Assembly: GCA_040269895.1 (NCBI GenBank)
Contig: CP158568.1
Coordinates: 4,658,501 to 4,722,500 of the forward strand
Direction: 5' to 3'
From: Ancalomicrobiaceae bacterium S20
GTDB lineage: Bacteria; Pseudomonadota; Alphaproteobacteria; Rhizobiales; Ancalomicrobiaceae
DNA: 64,000 nt
A program made the translations under genes and the position numbers. Within the stretch, counting starts at the first letter, position 1. The number at the start of each line of letters is the position of its first letter. The notes beneath the pieces were generated by a model that saw only the letters and a program-made list of their open reading frames with translations, did no database searches and was not told where the DNA came from. Positions 7,271 to 16,760 of the stretch are shown in pieces.

Positions 7271-10102
7271 TCAGGCGAAGGTGCCGTGGCAGTGCTTGTA
7301 CTTCTTGCCCGAACCGCAGGGGCAGGGCGCGTTGCGGCTGACCTTGCCCCAGGTGGTCGGATCGTTGGGGTCGATGGCCTCGGCGACCATCTGGTCGCCG
7401 TCGCCGAGCTGGGCGCGTGCGGTCGCAAAGGGATCGGCGCCGAACGCGCCGCCGACCGGCATCGCGCCGCCGAACTCGTCGGTGCCGGACATCGGGTCGA
7501 GGTGATGACCCTGCATCGGCGGCAGTTCCGGCGTCTCCAGCGTGGCGTCCTGCTGGACCAGCTCGACGCGCATGAGCTGTGCCGTGACGGCCTGACGCAG
7601 ATTGGTCAGCATCGCCTCGAACAGCGTGAAGGCCTCGGTCTTGTACTCGTTCAGCGGATCGCGCTGGGCGTAGCCGCGGAAACCGATCACCTGACGCAGA
7701 TGGTCGAGCGTGACCAGATGCTCGCGCCAGAGCTGGTCGAGCGTCTGCAGCAGCACCGCCTTCTCGATGTAGGACATGACCTCGGCGCCGAACCGCGCCT
7801 CCTTGTCGGCCATGATCGCGTCGCCGGCCTCGGTGATGCGGTGGATCACCTCTTCCTCGGCGATGCCCTCTTCCTTGGCCCAGATGTCGACCGGCAGGTC
7901 GAGGGCGAGCGCCTCGCCGACCTCGACCTTGAGACCGGCCGTATCCCACTGTTCCGGATAGGCATTCTCGGGAATGTGCTTGCGCACCACGGCCGAGATC
8001 GTGTCGTGGCGCATGCCGGTCACGGTCTCGCGCACGATCGCGCCGTCCATCAGCTCGAGACGCTGTTCGAACACCACCTTGCGCTGGTCGTTCATCACGT
8101 TGTCGAACTTCAGGATGTTCTTGCGGATGTCGAAGTTGCGGGCCTCGACCTTCTGCTGCGCCTTTTCCAGCGCCTTGTTGATCCAGGGATGGACGATCGC
8201 CTCGTCCTCCTTGAGACCGAGCTTTTGCAGCATGCCGTCCATGCGGTCGGTGCCGAAGATGCGCATCAGGTCGTCCTGCAGCGACAGGAAGAACTTCGAG
8301 TGGCCGGGATCGCCCTGACGGCCCGAGCGGCCGCGCAACTGATTGTCGATGCGGCGGCTCTCGTGACGCTCGGTGCCGAGCACGTAGAGGCCGCCGGCGG
8401 CGAGCGCCTCGGCCTTCAGCCGGGCCACCTCGGCGCGGATCGCCTGCGCAGCGGCGTCGCGCTCCGGGCTCTCGGGCACCTCGGAGAGCTCGTAGCGGAT
8501 GCGCATGTCGGCGTTGCCGCCGAGCTGGATGTCGGTGCCGCGGCCGGCCATGTTGGTCGCGATGGTGATCGCGCCCGGCACGCCGGCCTGGCTGACGATC
8601 GCGGCTTCCTGCTCGTGGTAGCGGGCGTTGAGAACGGTGAAGACCTTCTCGCCGTTCGAGCCGGCATAGACCGCGCGCATCGCCTTGGGATCGGCGACGT
8701 CGAGCTGGCGGTAGCCCTTCTTCTTGAGCTCCTCGGCGAGCAGTTCCGACTTCTCGATCGAGGTGGTGCCGACCAGGATCGGCTGGCCGCGACCGTGGCA
8801 CTCCTCGATCAGGCGAATGATCGCGCGGTACTTCTCGGCGTTGGTCCGGTAGACCTCGTCGTCGTCGTCGATACGGGCGACGCCGATGTTGGTCGGGATC
8901 TCGAGCACTTCGAGGCCGTAGATGTCGAGGAACTCGTCGGCCTCGGTCAGCGCCGTGCCGGTCATGCCGGCGAGCTTGCCGTACATGCGGAAATAGTTCT
9001 GGAAGGTGATCGAGGCGAGCGTCTGGTTCTCGGGCTGGATCTGGACCTTCTCCTTGGCCTCGAGCGCCTGATGCAGGCCTTCCGAGTAGCGGCGGCCCGG
9101 CATCATGCGGCCGGTGAACTCGTCGATGATGACGACCTCGCCGTTCTTGACGATGTAGTCCTTGTCGCGCTGGAACAGCGTGTGGGCGCGCAGCGCCTGA
9201 TTGACGTGGTGGACGACCGTGACGTTCTCGACGTCGTAGAGGTTGTCGCCCTTGAGGAGCCCGGCCGCCTCGAGCGCGCGCTCGATCGTCTCGGTGCCGA
9301 CCTCGGTGAAGCTCACCGTGCGCTGCTTCTCGTCGACCTCGAAGTCCTGCTTGGGCTTCAGCGACGGGATGAAGGCGTCGATGGCGTTGTAGAGATCGGA
9401 GCGGTCGTCGAGCGGGCCGGAGATGATCAGCGGCGTGCGCGCCTCGTCGATCAGGATCGAGTCCACCTCGTCGACGATCGCGTAGGCATGGCCGCGCTGG
9501 ACCATCTGCGCGAAGTCGTACTTCATATTGTCGCGCAGGTAGTCGAAGCCGAGCTCGTTGTTGGTGCCGTAGGTGATGTCGCAGGCATAGGCCGCCTTGC
9601 GCTGCTCGTCGTCGAGGCCGTGGACGATCACGCCGGTCGTGAGACCGAGGAAGCCGTAGACCCGGCCCATCCACTCGGCGTCGCGCGAGGCGAGGTAGTC
9701 GTTGACGGTGACGACGTGCACGCCCTTGCCGGCGAGCGCGTTCAGGTAGGTGGCGAGGGTCGCGACCAGCGTCTTGCCTTCGCCGGTCTTCATCTCGGCG
9801 ATCTTGCCGTCGTGGAGGACCATGCCGCCGATCAGCTGCACGTCGAAGTGCCGCTGGCCAATGGCGCGCTTGGCGGCCTCGCGGACTGTCGCGAAGGCCG
9901 GGACGAGCAGGTCGTCCAGCGTCGCGCCGTTGGCGAGCTGCTCGCGGAAGGCCGCGGTGCGGGCCTTCAGGGCCTCGTCGCTCAGTGCGGCCAGTTCGGG
10001 TTCCAGCGCGTTGATGGCCGCGACCCGGGGCCGGTAGGCCTTCACCTTGCGATCGTTGGACGATCCGAACAGCTTCTTCGCGAAGTTTCCGAGGCCGAGC
10101 AT
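7271..10102 (-). CDS. secA: Protein translocase ATPase subunit SecA
   Basis: SecA drives preprotein export through SecYEG with ATP. The start at 10102 gives [19 protein letters not shown], the usual alphaproteobacterial SecA N terminus, with a good GGGGAAGG ribosome site; an upstream in-frame ATG would add 21 atypical residues. The 943-residue protein has the Walker A TGEGKT near residue 105, the DEVDSIL Walker B, the preprotein cross-linking region, helicase motifs such as [11 protein letters not shown], and a C-terminal SEC-C zinc knuckle ([14 protein letters not shown]) that binds SecB or the ribosome in this family. It is divergent from the parvulin gene, and a bidirectional terminator follows. 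Confidence 0.98.
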   Translation of the reverse strand: MLGLGNFAKKLFGSSNDRKVKAYRPRVAAINALEPELAALSDEALKARTAAFREQLANGATLDDLLVPAFATVREAAKRAIGQRHFDVQLIGGMVLHDGKIAEMKTGEGKTLVATLATYLNALAGKGVHVVTVNDYLASRDAEWMGRVYGFLGLTTGVIVHGLDDEQRKAAYACDITYGTNNELGFDYLRDNMKYDFAQMVQRGHAYAIVDEVDSILIDEARTPLIISGPLDDRSDLYNAIDAFIPSLKPKQDFEVDEKQRTVSFTEVGTETIERALEAAGLLKGDNLYDVENVTVVHHVNQALRAHTLFQRDKDYIVKNGEVVIIDEFTGRMMPGRRYSEGLHQALEAKEKVQIQPENQTLASITFQNYFRMYGKLAGMTGTALTEADEFLDIYGLEVLEIPTNIGVARIDDDDEVYRTNAEKYRAIIRLIEECHGRGQPILVGTTSIEKSELLAEELKKKGYRQLDVADPKAMRAVYAGSNGEKVFTVLNARYHEQEAAIVSQAGVPGAITIATNMAGRGTDIQLGGNADMRIRYELSEVPESPERDAAAQAIRAEVARLKAEALAAGGLYVLGTERHESRRIDNQLRGRSGRQGDPGHSKFFLSLQDDLMRIFGTDRMDGMLQKLGLKEDEAIVHPWINKALEKAQQKVEARNFDIRKNILKFDNVMNDQRKVVFEQRLELMDGAIVRETVTGMRHDTISAVVRKHIPENAYPEQWDTAGLKVEVGEALALDLPVDIWAKEEGIAEEEVIHRITEAGDAIMADKEARFGAEVMSYIEKAVLLQTLDQLWREHLVTLDHLRQVIGFRGYAQRDPLNEYKTEAFTLFEAMLTNLRQAVTAQLMRVELVQQDATLETPELPPMQGHHLDPMSGTDEFGGAMPVGGAFGADPFATARAQLGDGDQMVAEAIDPNDPTTWGKVSRNAPCPCGSGKKYKHCHGTFA

Positions 10103-10604
10103 GAGGCCTTCCCCAATCCGATGTCGTGCGGCGCGCTGCTGTCCAGACAGGACACGCGGCCGCAAAAAAGGTTTCCGCAGGCGGGGAACGGGGGATCTGT
10201 AACGATCCGGACCGCGCCTTCCGCCTCCGAATGCTTCGCGATAGCCGGTGGGCGTGAACGCTCGATGTCCGAAAACGCTCTTTCAGGCCTGGAGCCGATG
10301 CCCCGCGGCGTCGGTGACGGCGCGTCCAGGGCCTTGGCTTCCCGGAACGGGCGAGCGGTCTCGACCTCGAGGGGATCCCAGGCGGACGCGAGGCGGGCTC
10401 GGGACAGATAAGAGTGGGGGACATGGTTGTCAACGCCGCGGCTTTGGACCAATGTCTCGCGCCGAACCACGGGTCCGCCGCAGTTTTGGGAGAGACTGGC
10501 GGCGAAGCGTTCGTGTTCCCCGATACGATCGTTCCCACCCGGACCCCGCGCCCAGCCCGGCGGGCCCTTGCGGGACGAAAAATGAAGAAGGCTCTAGAGT
10601 GATC
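10103..10604. other. Divergent intergenic region between secA and the parvulin gene
   Basis: About 500 bp separate the two start codons. Short open frames here lack family resemblance or credible ribosome sites and are not called. The only coding-like curiosity is ATGAAGAAGGCTCTAGAGTGA at 10582-10602, a six-codon frame whose first codons repeat those of the following gene. The region must hold both promoters, but I see no convincing -35/-10 pair. Confidence 0.5.
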
Positions 10605-11426
10605 ATGAAGAAGGCGTTTCTCGGCGCAGGCGTTGCCGCGCTCGTCATTTCGGCCGTGCTGGCCGGCCCGGCCCTGGCTGATCCGACCGTGCTGGCGCGC
10701 GTCGATGGCCAGCCGGTGACCGACCAGGACGTCGCACAGCTGATGGCGACCATGGGCCAGCAGCTCGCCCAGCTCCCCGAGCCGGCCCGCAAGCGCGCCG
10801 TGCTCGACCGGCTCATCGATATGAAGGTCGTCGCCAATCAGGCGGCCAAGGACGGGCTCGACAAGAGCGAGGACGTCCAGAAGAAGCTCGAGCAGGTGAA
10901 GCAGCAGCTTCTCATCAACGAGTTCGTCAAGCAGAAGGTCGATGCCCCGATCACCGAGGCGATGCTGAAGGCGCGCTACGACAAGGACGCGGCCGCCTAC
11001 AATCCGCCGGACGAGACCCGCGCCCGTCACATCCTCGTGAAGACGAAGGAAGAGGCTGTCGCGATCATCGCCGATCTCGGCAAGGGCGGCGACTTCGCCA
11101 AGATCGCCACCGAGAAGAGCCAGGATCCGGGCTCCGCCAAGCAGGGCGGCGATCTCGGCTACTTCGGTGCGGGCGACATGGTGAAGCCGTTCGAGGACGC
11201 GCTCACCGGGCTGAAGCCGGGCGAGTACACCAAGACCCCGGTCGAAACCCAGTTCGGCTTCCACGTCATCAAGCTCGAGGACCGGCGCAAGCCGAAGGTG
11301 CCGGGCTTCGACGAGGTCAAGGACCAGGTCCGTCAGGCCGTGGTCGGCGACCGTTTCTCCGAGATGCTCGGCGAAATGAAGAAGGGCGCCAAGATCGAGG
11401 TCGACGAGGCCGCGCTCGCCAAGTGA
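10605..11426 (+). CDS. Periplasmic parvulin-type peptidyl-prolyl isomerase
   Basis: The protein has a Sec signal peptide (residues 1 to about 25, ending GPALA) and a mature chain of about 248 residues. It has an N-terminal SurA/PrsA-like helical chaperone region and a parvulin domain near residues 137-230. The parvulin signature is clear: RARHILVKT, the GGDFAKIA segment, GGDLGYF and the QFGFHVIKLE end. It should act as an isomerase and chaperone for exported proteins, in keeping with its place divergent from secA. The ATG at 10605 is favoured; a GTG two codons earlier is possible. Length and arrangement resemble alphaproteobacterial PpiC/SurA-like foldases. A direct SurA or PrsA name would be too precise. 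Confidence 0.9.
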   Translation: MKKAFLGAGVAALVISAVLAGPALADPTVLARVDGQPVTDQDVAQLMATMGQQLAQLPEPARKRAVLDRLIDMKVVANQAAKDGLDKSEDVQKKLEQVKQQLLINEFVKQKVDAPITEAMLKARYDKDAAAYNPPDETRARHILVKTKEEAVAIIADLGKGGDFAKIATEKSQDPGSAKQGGDLGYFGAGDMVKPFEDALTGLKPGEYTKTPVETQFGFHVIKLEDRRKPKVPGFDEVKDQVRQAVVGDRFSEMLGEMKKGAKIEVDEAALAK

Positions 11427-11470
11427 GCCGACGCCGCCGTCCGGTCTGTTCGGATGCATGATCGAGGCCG

Positions 11471-11501
11471 AGGCCGGTGTCCCGACGGGGCGCCGGCCTT
11501 T
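11471..11501. terminator. Hairpin between the convergent parvulin and citrate-synthase-like genes
   Basis: AGGCCGGTGTCCCG pairs with CGGGGCGCCGGCCT (two G-T wobbles) and is followed by TTTGTCGTTT. It lies 44 bp past the parvulin stop and could serve the plus strand. It is less useful for the gene entering from the right because that strand lacks a T tract. Confidence 0.6.
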
Positions 11502-11535
11502 GTCGTTTCCGGTCCTCGGCTCGTGGCGAGCGGCC

Positions 11536-12714
11536 TCAATCCGGCCGGCGCCCGATATAGGTCGCGCGGATGCGGATCAGCTTGCCGACCGCAGACTGTT
11601 CGATGACGTGGCCGATCCAGCCGACCGTGCGGGCGATCGCGAAAAGGGTGATCGGCGCCTCGGCCGGCAGTCCGATCGCTCGGGCCGCGACGACGAGGCC
11701 GAAGTCGAGATTGGGGTGGCGGCCGGTCAGCCGTTCGGCCGCGGCGGCGATCGCGTCGGCGCGGGCGATCACGCGGGCCGCCTCCGGCCGGGCCCGGACG
11801 GCCTCGACCAGCAGACGCGAGCGCGGATCCTCGCCGCGATAGAGCGGATGGCCGAAGCCGGGCAGGGTCTCGCCGGCCTTGAGGCGCGCGGCGAGCGCGC
11901 GTTCAGGGTCGCCGTCGCCGACCGTCTCGAACAGGGCGGCGACCCGATCCGACATGCCGCCGTGGCGCGGGCCGTCCAGACAGGCGAGGCCCGAGGTCAC
12001 CGCGCGCCAGGGCGAGGCGCCGGTCGAGGCGGTGACGCGGACCGCCAGCGTCGAGGCGGCGAGCTCATGATCGGCCATCAGCACGAGGGCGCGCCGGATC
12101 GGTTCGGCCGGCGCGTTCCACGCCTTGGCCAGAGCGGCGTGGATCGGCTGGTCCGTGCCGAGCGGTGCGCCGGTCGCGACATGCGTCATCTGGCGCAGGA
12201 TGCGGGCGCCGGTCCGCGCGATCGCGGCCGGGCCCGGCGCGTAGCCGGCGAGATCGGTCTCGGCCGCGCGGGCGAGGCCGACGAGCAGGCGTCCGACGAT
12301 GCCGCCGTCCTCGGGGACGGCCACGGTCTGGAACGGCGCGGCGGCCGCGAAGGGATCGGCATCGCCCGTTTCCGGCGCGCCGGTGTCCCAGAGGAGCGAG
12401 GCGACCGCTTCCAGTCGGGCGTGGCGGGCGAGCGTCTCGACGTCGATGCCGCGATAGAAGAGCCGGTCGTCGCGGATCAGGGTCAGCGCGGTCTCGATCG
12501 GCGCGGGGCCCAAACCGCCCGCGCCGGGGCGCTCGGGCGCGGCGCCCGCGACGCGGCCCTTCAGGGCGCGCACGTCCTCGGCGCTGTAGAGCTTCGTGCG
12601 CGTGCCCGGCTGCGGCTCGGACCGGATCATGCCGCGGCTGACATAGGCATAGAGCGAGGCGACGCCGATGCCGAGCTCGGCAGCCGCTTCGCGAGCGGTG
12701 AGCTTGTTCTTCAT
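11536..12714 (-). CDS. Citrate synthase family protein with N-terminal helix-turn-helix
   Basis: Residues 1 to about 55 form a winged HTH/MerR-like head (TAREAAAELGIGVASLYAYVSRGMIR, quoted in halves: TAREAAAELG and IGVASLYAYVSRGMIR). The rest, to residue 392, is a citrate synthase fold with GIDVETLA, the GLACLDGPRHGG segment in place of the usual catalytic-His loop, PGFGHPLYRGEDPR and the NLDFGLVVAAR C-terminal region. The start at 12714 is chosen as the Met before the HTH. Fusions of this type are known in Rhizobiales genomes, but their reaction is not settled; a regulator that senses acyl-CoA or oxaloacetate is a real alternative to a plain enzyme. Palindromes lie immediately upstream. Confidence 0.85.
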   Translation of the reverse strand: MKNKLTAREAAAELGIGVASLYAYVSRGMIRSEPQPGTRTKLYSAEDVRALKGRVAGAAPERPGAGGLGPAPIETALTLIRDDRLFYRGIDVETLARHARLEAVASLLWDTGAPETGDADPFAAAAPFQTVAVPEDGGIVGRLLVGLARAAETDLAGYAPGPAAIARTGARILRQMTHVATGAPLGTDQPIHAALAKAWNAPAEPIRRALVLMADHELAASTLAVRVTASTGASPWRAVTSGLACLDGPRHGGMSDRVAALFETVGDGDPERALAARLKAGETLPGFGHPLYRGEDPRSRLLVEAVRARPEAARVIARADAIAAAAERLTGRHPNLDFGLVVAARAIGLPAEAPITLFAIARTVGWIGHVIEQSAVGKLIRIRATYIGRRPD

Positions 12715-12723
12715 ATTGACGAT

Positions 12724-12749
12724 ATCAATCAAGATTGATCGCACGATCA
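12724..12749. promoter_or_regulatory. Two overlapping palindromes in the divergent promoter region
   Basis: ATCAATC-AA-GATTGAT (12724-12739) and TGATCG-CA-CGATCA (12736-12749) are both perfect inverted repeats and share TGAT. They begin 10 bp upstream of the HTH-citrate-synthase start and end 45 bp before the DUF2332 start, inside a 79-bp divergent gap. This is the layout expected for an autoregulated operator, most simply bound by the HTH head of the neighbouring protein. Binding is inferred only. Confidence 0.55.
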
Positions 12750-12793
12750 AGCCGTCGTCGTTTCATGATCCACTCTCGACCCGGAGCACGATC

Positions 12794-13849
12794 ATGGAAG
12801 ATCAGGTGCGGAACGCCTTCGCCGATCAGGCGACATGGTGCGACAGGCTCGGGTCACCGTTCACGGCACGACTGATGGTCGTGCTCGGTGCGGCGCTCGA
12901 TCGCGACACGCGGACCGGCCGCGCGGTGCTGGACTGGACCGGCCGGCCGGATGCGCTCGGCGACAGCGTGCCGCTCCGGCTCGCCGGCGCCTTGCACGCG
13001 CTGGTCCGGGCCGGGCGCGACGCGGGGCTCGCCGCCGTCTACCCGCCGCATCCGCTGCCGGACGTCGCGGCGCTGGATGCCGCGGTCCGCGCCGCGATCC
13101 GGGCCCATGATGACGCGATCGTCGGTTGGCTCGGCTTCTTCCCGCAGACCAACGAGGTCGCGCGCTCGGGGCTGCTCTATCCCGGCCTGATGACGGTCGC
13201 GCACCGGTTCGGCCTGCCGCTGTCGCTCTATGAGGTCGGCGCCAGCGCCGGGCTCAACCTGTTCGCGGACCGCTTCGCCTATGATCTTGGCGGCCGGCGC
13301 TGCGGCGCGGCGGGGTCGGCGGTTCGCCTCGCACCGGCCTGGGAGGGTGATGCGCCGGCGGGGGAGGATCCGGTCGTCGTCGGGCGCCGCGGCTGCGATC
13401 TGGCGCCGGTCGATCTCGGCGATCCGGCGGCGCGGGATCGGCTGGTCGCCTATGTCTGGGCCGATCAGACGGAACGGCTGGCGCGGCTCGAGGCCGCGAT
13501 CGAGATCGCACGCGATGCCGGTCCGGTCCGGCTCGATCGCGGCGATGCGGCAGCCTGCGTCGAGGCCTGGCTCGCCGAGCCGGCTGCGCCGGGGGTGGTC
13601 CGGGTGCTCATGCATTCGATCGCGTTCCAGTATTTTCCGGAGATGTCCAGGCTGCGGATCGCCGAGGCGATGGCGCGGGCGGGCGCGCAGGCGACCCGCG
13701 AGGCGCCGCTTGCGTGGCTCGGTTTCGAACAGGCGGACGGCGGCGGTCCCGAACTCCGGCTCACCCTCTGGCCCGGCGGTGCGTCGGTCCGGCTCGCGCG
13801 GGCCGATGCCCACGGGCGACGGGTCATCTGGGAGGGCGGTCCCGCCTGA
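12794..13849 (+). CDS. DUF2332 family protein
   Basis: This 351-residue cytoplasmic protein carries the features I associate with DUF2332: an N-terminal RNAFADQATWC-like start, the VGWLGFFPQTNEVARSG block near residues 112-128, YEVGASAGLNLFADRF near 145-160, and HSIAFQYFPEM near 275. The GASAGLNL segment resembles a SAM-binding motif I, so a methyltransferase-like fold is possible, but the family has no established activity. It is divergent from the HTH-citrate-synthase-like gene across the palindromes, which suggests shared control and perhaps a shared acyl-CoA or organic-acid role (inference). Confidence 0.8.
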   Translation: MEDQVRNAFADQATWCDRLGSPFTARLMVVLGAALDRDTRTGRAVLDWTGRPDALGDSVPLRLAGALHALVRAGRDAGLAAVYPPHPLPDVAALDAAVRAAIRAHDDAIVGWLGFFPQTNEVARSGLLYPGLMTVAHRFGLPLSLYEVGASAGLNLFADRFAYDLGGRRCGAAGSAVRLAPAWEGDAPAGEDPVVVGRRGCDLAPVDLGDPAARDRLVAYVWADQTERLARLEAAIEIARDAGPVRLDRGDAAACVEAWLAEPAAPGVVRVLMHSIAFQYFPEMSRLRIAEAMARAGAQATREAPLAWLGFEQADGGGPELRLTLWPGGASVRLARADAHGRRVIWEGGPA

Positions 13850-13950
13850 GCACGGGCGCGGGCCAACAGTTCTTTGCGCCTCGACGGCGCGGGGGGCAGT
13901 CCCGACCTGCACGGGGCCCGCTGTTCCCGTCATGAAAATCGGCTAAGGAA

Positions 13951-13981
13951 GAACCCCCGCAGCGTGAACGCCGTGGGGTTC
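13951..13981 (+). terminator. Possible terminator or leader hairpin before argJ
   Basis: GAACCCC and GGGGTTC pair around an inner GCG-TGAA-CGC hairpin, followed by GTTTGTTCTT. It lies about 100 bp after the DUF2332 stop and 29 bp before argJ. It could end the DUF2332 transcript or act as an argJ leader structure; the T tract is interrupted. Confidence 0.4.
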
Positions 13982-14009
13982 GTTTGTTCTTCACCGACCA
14001 GGATCGACC

Positions 14010-15257
14010 ATGGCCGCGCCCGCTCCCGTCTCCCCGCTCGCCCCGAAGTCCTATCCGGATGCGCCTGCGATCCGAGGCGTGCGCTTCGCGACCGCCGAGG
14101 CTGGCATCAAGTACAAGAACCGCACCGACGTGCTGTTCGTGCTGCTCGACGAGGGCACCGAGGTCGCCGGCGTGTTCACCAAGTCGAAGTGCCCTTCGGC
14201 GCCGGTCGACTGGTGCCGCGCCAATCTCGCGCAGGGCACGGCGCGCGCGATCGTGGTCAATTCCGGCAATGCCAATGCCTTCACCGGCATGAAGGGCCGC
14301 AAGACCGTCGAGGTCACCGGCGAGATCGCCGCGCGTGCCGCCGGCTGCCGCGCGGAACAGGTGTTCATCGCCTCGACCGGCGTGATCGGCGAACCGCTCG
14401 ATCCGCAGAAGTTCGAGGGCGTGCTCGCCGAAACCGCGGCGCGCGTCGCGCCCGGCCCCTGGCTCGACGCGGCCAAGGCGATCATGACCACGGATACCTA
14501 TCCGAAGGTCGCCACGCGGACCGTCGATCTCGGCGGCGTCGCCGTCACCATCAACGGCATTGCCAAGGGTGCCGGCATGATCGCGCCGGATATGGCGACC
14601 ATGCTGTCCTTCGTGTTCACCGATGCGCCGATCGCCGCGCCGGTGCTGCAGGCGATGCTGTCGGCCGGCGTGGAGACCAGCTTCAACGCCATCACGGTCG
14701 ACAGCGACACCTCGACGTCCGACACCCTGATGCTCTTTGCCACCGGCCAGGCGGCCGCCGATGGCGCGCCGCGTATCACGGATGCGGCCGACGCCCGGCT
14801 GGCCGGCTTCCGCGACGCCCTGACCTCGCTGCTGACCGAGCTGGCGCAGATGGTGGTCAAGGACGGCGAGGGTGCGCGCAAGTTCGTCGAGATCACCGTC
14901 ACGGGAGCCGAGAGCGACGCCTCCGCCAAGCGCATCGCGCTGTCGATCGCCAACTCGCCGCTGGTCAAGACCGCCGTCGCCGGCGAGGACGCCAACTGGG
15001 GCCGCATCGTCGCGGCGGTCGGCAAGGCCGGTGAACCGGCCGATCGCGACCGGCTGGCGATCTGGTTCGGCGACGTGCGCGTCGCGGTCGAGGGCGCCCG
15101 TGACCCGGACTATTCCGAGGCGGTGACCTCCGACATCATGAAGCGCGAGCACATCCCGGTGCGCGTCGACATCGGCCTCGGCGATGGCCGCTTCACGGTC
15201 TGGACCTGCGATCTCACCAAGGAATACGTGGCGATCAATGGCGACTATCGGAGCTGA
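14010..15257 (+). CDS. argJ: Bifunctional glutamate N-acetyltransferase / N-acetylglutamate synthase
   Basis: ArgJ transfers the acetyl group from N-acetylornithine to glutamate in the cyclic arginine pathway, and bifunctional forms also use acetyl-CoA. The 415-residue precursor has the self-cleavage site in PDMATMLSF with nucleophile Thr197, which separates alpha and beta chains. The [10 protein letters not shown] block near 94-103, the KGAGMIAP segment and a C terminus ending AINGDYRS are typical. The start at 14010 matches the usual length. The downstream GNAT gene begins inside its last 20 bp, so argJ, the GNAT gene and mutT probably form one transcript. Confidence 0.97.
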   Translation: MAAPAPVSPLAPKSYPDAPAIRGVRFATAEAGIKYKNRTDVLFVLLDEGTEVAGVFTKSKCPSAPVDWCRANLAQGTARAIVVNSGNANAFTGMKGRKTVEVTGEIAARAAGCRAEQVFIASTGVIGEPLDPQKFEGVLAETAARVAPGPWLDAAKAIMTTDTYPKVATRTVDLGGVAVTINGIAKGAGMIAPDMATMLSFVFTDAPIAAPVLQAMLSAGVETSFNAITVDSDTSTSDTLMLFATGQAAADGAPRITDAADARLAGFRDALTSLLTELAQMVVKDGEGARKFVEITVTGAESDASAKRIALSIANSPLVKTAVAGEDANWGRIVAAVGKAGEPADRDRLAIWFGDVRVAVEGARDPDYSEAVTSDIMKREHIPVRVDIGLGDGRFTVWTCDLTKEYVAINGDYRS

Positions 15258-16008
15258 GACGGCGGCGCCCTCGGTCCTGACGCTCGAGACCGCGGCGCTG
15301 TCGACCTGGCCGGCGCTGCGCGTGGTCCACGACGGCCACTGGCTCTGGCGCTGGGCGAACGGCTACACCAAACGGGCCAATTCGCTCAATTTCCTCGATC
15401 CGTCCGACGGCGCGGACGCGGCTGCGCGGCTCGACCATGCCGCCGCGCTCAGCCTTCGCAACGACATCGGCTTCGTGGTCCGGTCGAGCCCGCTGACGCC
15501 GCCGGAGGTGCTCGCCGAGCTCGACCGCCGCGGCTTCGAGGTGTTCGAGGAGAGCCTGATGCTGTGGCGCCGGCTCGACGGCGCGGCCGCGGCGGCCGAC
15601 CCGGACGTGACCATCGGGCCGGCCGACGACCCGGCTTGGCTCGAGGCGCAGAGCGTGCTGTCCGGCTACTCGTCGCAGGCCCGGCAGGCGCTCGCGGCCA
15701 TCCTCGGCGTCTATGGGGTGCCGGCCTGGGGCCTGACGCTGGTCGAGGATGGCGTGCCGGCCGCATCGGCGCTGCTGGCGATCGCATCCGGGGTCGCGTG
15801 CCTGACCAATGTGGTCACGGATCCGGCGAAGCGCCGGCGCGGCTTTGCCGCGCGGATGCTCGGGGCAGCGATGGCCAAGGCGGCGCGGGAAGGTGCGTCG
15901 ATCGCGGCTCATGCGGTAATCGCCACCAACGAGCCGGCACGCGCGCTCTATGCCGGCACGGGCTACCGGGAGCTCTACCGCTACCGTTATCACAGGCCGT
16001 CGTGCTGA
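15238..16008 (+). CDS. GNAT family N-acetyltransferase
   Basis: The gene overlaps the end of argJ by 20 bp in another frame. The ATG at 15238 is preferred because the 18 residues from an upstream ATG are shared with argJ coding sequence and look unlike a GNAT start. The 256-residue protein has a GNAT domain in its C-terminal half, with the acetyl-CoA-binding strand and loop [20 protein letters not shown] near 182-201 and the [22 protein letters not shown] end typical of these enzymes. The substrate is unknown. The argJ-GNAT-mutT order is, from memory, common in Rhizobiales. Confidence 0.85.
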   Translation: MATIGAETAAPSVLTLETAALSTWPALRVVHDGHWLWRWANGYTKRANSLNFLDPSDGADAAARLDHAAALSLRNDIGFVVRSSPLTPPEVLAELDRRGFEVFEESLMLWRRLDGAAAAADPDVTIGPADDPAWLEAQSVLSGYSSQARQALAAILGVYGVPAWGLTLVEDGVPAASALLAIASGVACLTNVVTDPAKRRRGFAARMLGAAMAKAAREGASIAAHAVIATNEPARALYAGTGYRELYRYRYHRPSC

Positions 16009-16063
16009 GCGCGGCTGCCATTACCGATCGCCGTGTTCACTCGGCCGTTGGGGGAACGTCTCA

Positions 16064-16462
16064 ATGAAGCTTCTTCTCGTCGTCGCCGTGGCGCTGGTCG
16101 ACGCCGACGGCCGGATTCTGCTCGCGCAGCGGCCGCCGGGTAAGTCCATGGCCGGACTGTGGGAATTCCCCGGCGGCAAGATCGAGCCGGGCGAGCGGCC
16201 GGAGGAGACGCTGATCCGCGAACTCGCCGAGGAGCTCGGCATCACGGTTAAGGCGGATTGTCTCGCACCCCTGACTTTCGCCAGCCATGTTTATGAAGAT
16301 TTTCATCTCCTGATGCCACTTTATGTCTGTCGCCGCTGGACCGGAACGATCCAGGGGCGCGAGGGGCAGGCTCTGAAGTGGGTACGGCCGCGGCAACTTC
16401 GGGACTATCCCATGCCGCCCGCCGACGAGCCGCTCATACCGTTTCTCTTGGACCTGGTCTGA
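16064..16462 (+). CDS. mutT: 8-oxo-dGTP diphosphatase MutT (Nudix)
   Basis: MutT removes 8-oxo-dGTP and so prevents A-to-C transversions. The 132-residue protein shows a complete Nudix box at residues 38-60 (G38, E44, R52-E53, E56-E57, G59-I60). It also has the GLWEFPGGK lead-in and the late ALKWVRP and DYPMPPADEPLI segments found in MutT proper. The ATG at 16064 follows GGGGGAACGTCTCA, a good ribosome site; longer in-frame starts overlap the GNAT gene. Confidence 0.94.
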   Translation: MKLLLVVAVALVDADGRILLAQRPPGKSMAGLWEFPGGKIEPGERPEETLIRELAEELGITVKADCLAPLTFASHVYEDFHLLMPLYVCRRWTGTIQGREGQALKWVRPRQLRDYPMPPADEPLIPFLLDLV

Positions 16463-16493
16463 GCCGGTCCGTCGATATCGAGTCGGGGGCGAT

Positions 16494-16685
16494 ATGGACC
16501 GTTGGATCACCGGGGCATGGATGGCCCGCTTCGCGCACGACGAGCGCGGCGCAACGGCCATCGAATATGCACTGATCGGCGGTCTCATCGCGCTTGCGAT
16601 CGTCGGAGCCATTTCCGGCACCGGAACGGGCGTCTCGGCACGCTGGAACGATTTTTCAAACACGGTCGTCGGCGTCCTGCGCTGA
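16494..16685 (+). CDS. Flp-family type IVb pilin
   Basis: This 63-residue protein is a Flp-type prepilin. A short positively charged leader ends in Gly19 before ATAIEYALIGGLIALAIVG, with the Glu and Tyr at +4 and +5 that define Flp pilins, and one hydrophobic helix. It would be processed by a TadV/CpaA peptidase and assembled by a Tad system. No tad/cpa gene is in the window, so the machinery must be elsewhere or this is an orphan copy. It starts 31 bp after mutT with a GGGGG ribosome site. Confidence 0.88.
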   Translation: MDRWITGAWMARFAHDERGATAIEYALIGGLIALAIVGAISGTGTGVSARWNDFSNTVVGVLR

Positions 16686-16760
16686 TCCTCGACACCGCCT
16701 TCGTCGGTGTGGCTTGCCGGACGGGCTACCGTCGGCGGTCCTATTGCCGTCAGCCGTATC

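Noticed and set aside
10414..10602. Possible 62-residue protein before the parvulin gene
   Set aside because: It has no ribosome site, no hydrophobic or domain pattern and atypical codon use; it is most likely promoter and leader DNA.
7002..11459. 1485-codon minus-strand open frame across secA and the parvulin gene
   Set aside because: It is a shadow of secA in another frame with Arg-rich composition; the real secA frame has all SecA motifs.
11458..12738. 426-codon plus-strand frame opposite the citrate-synthase-like gene
   Set aside because: It is Gly/Arg/Asp-rich shadow sequence; the minus-strand frame has the HTH and citrate synthase motifs.
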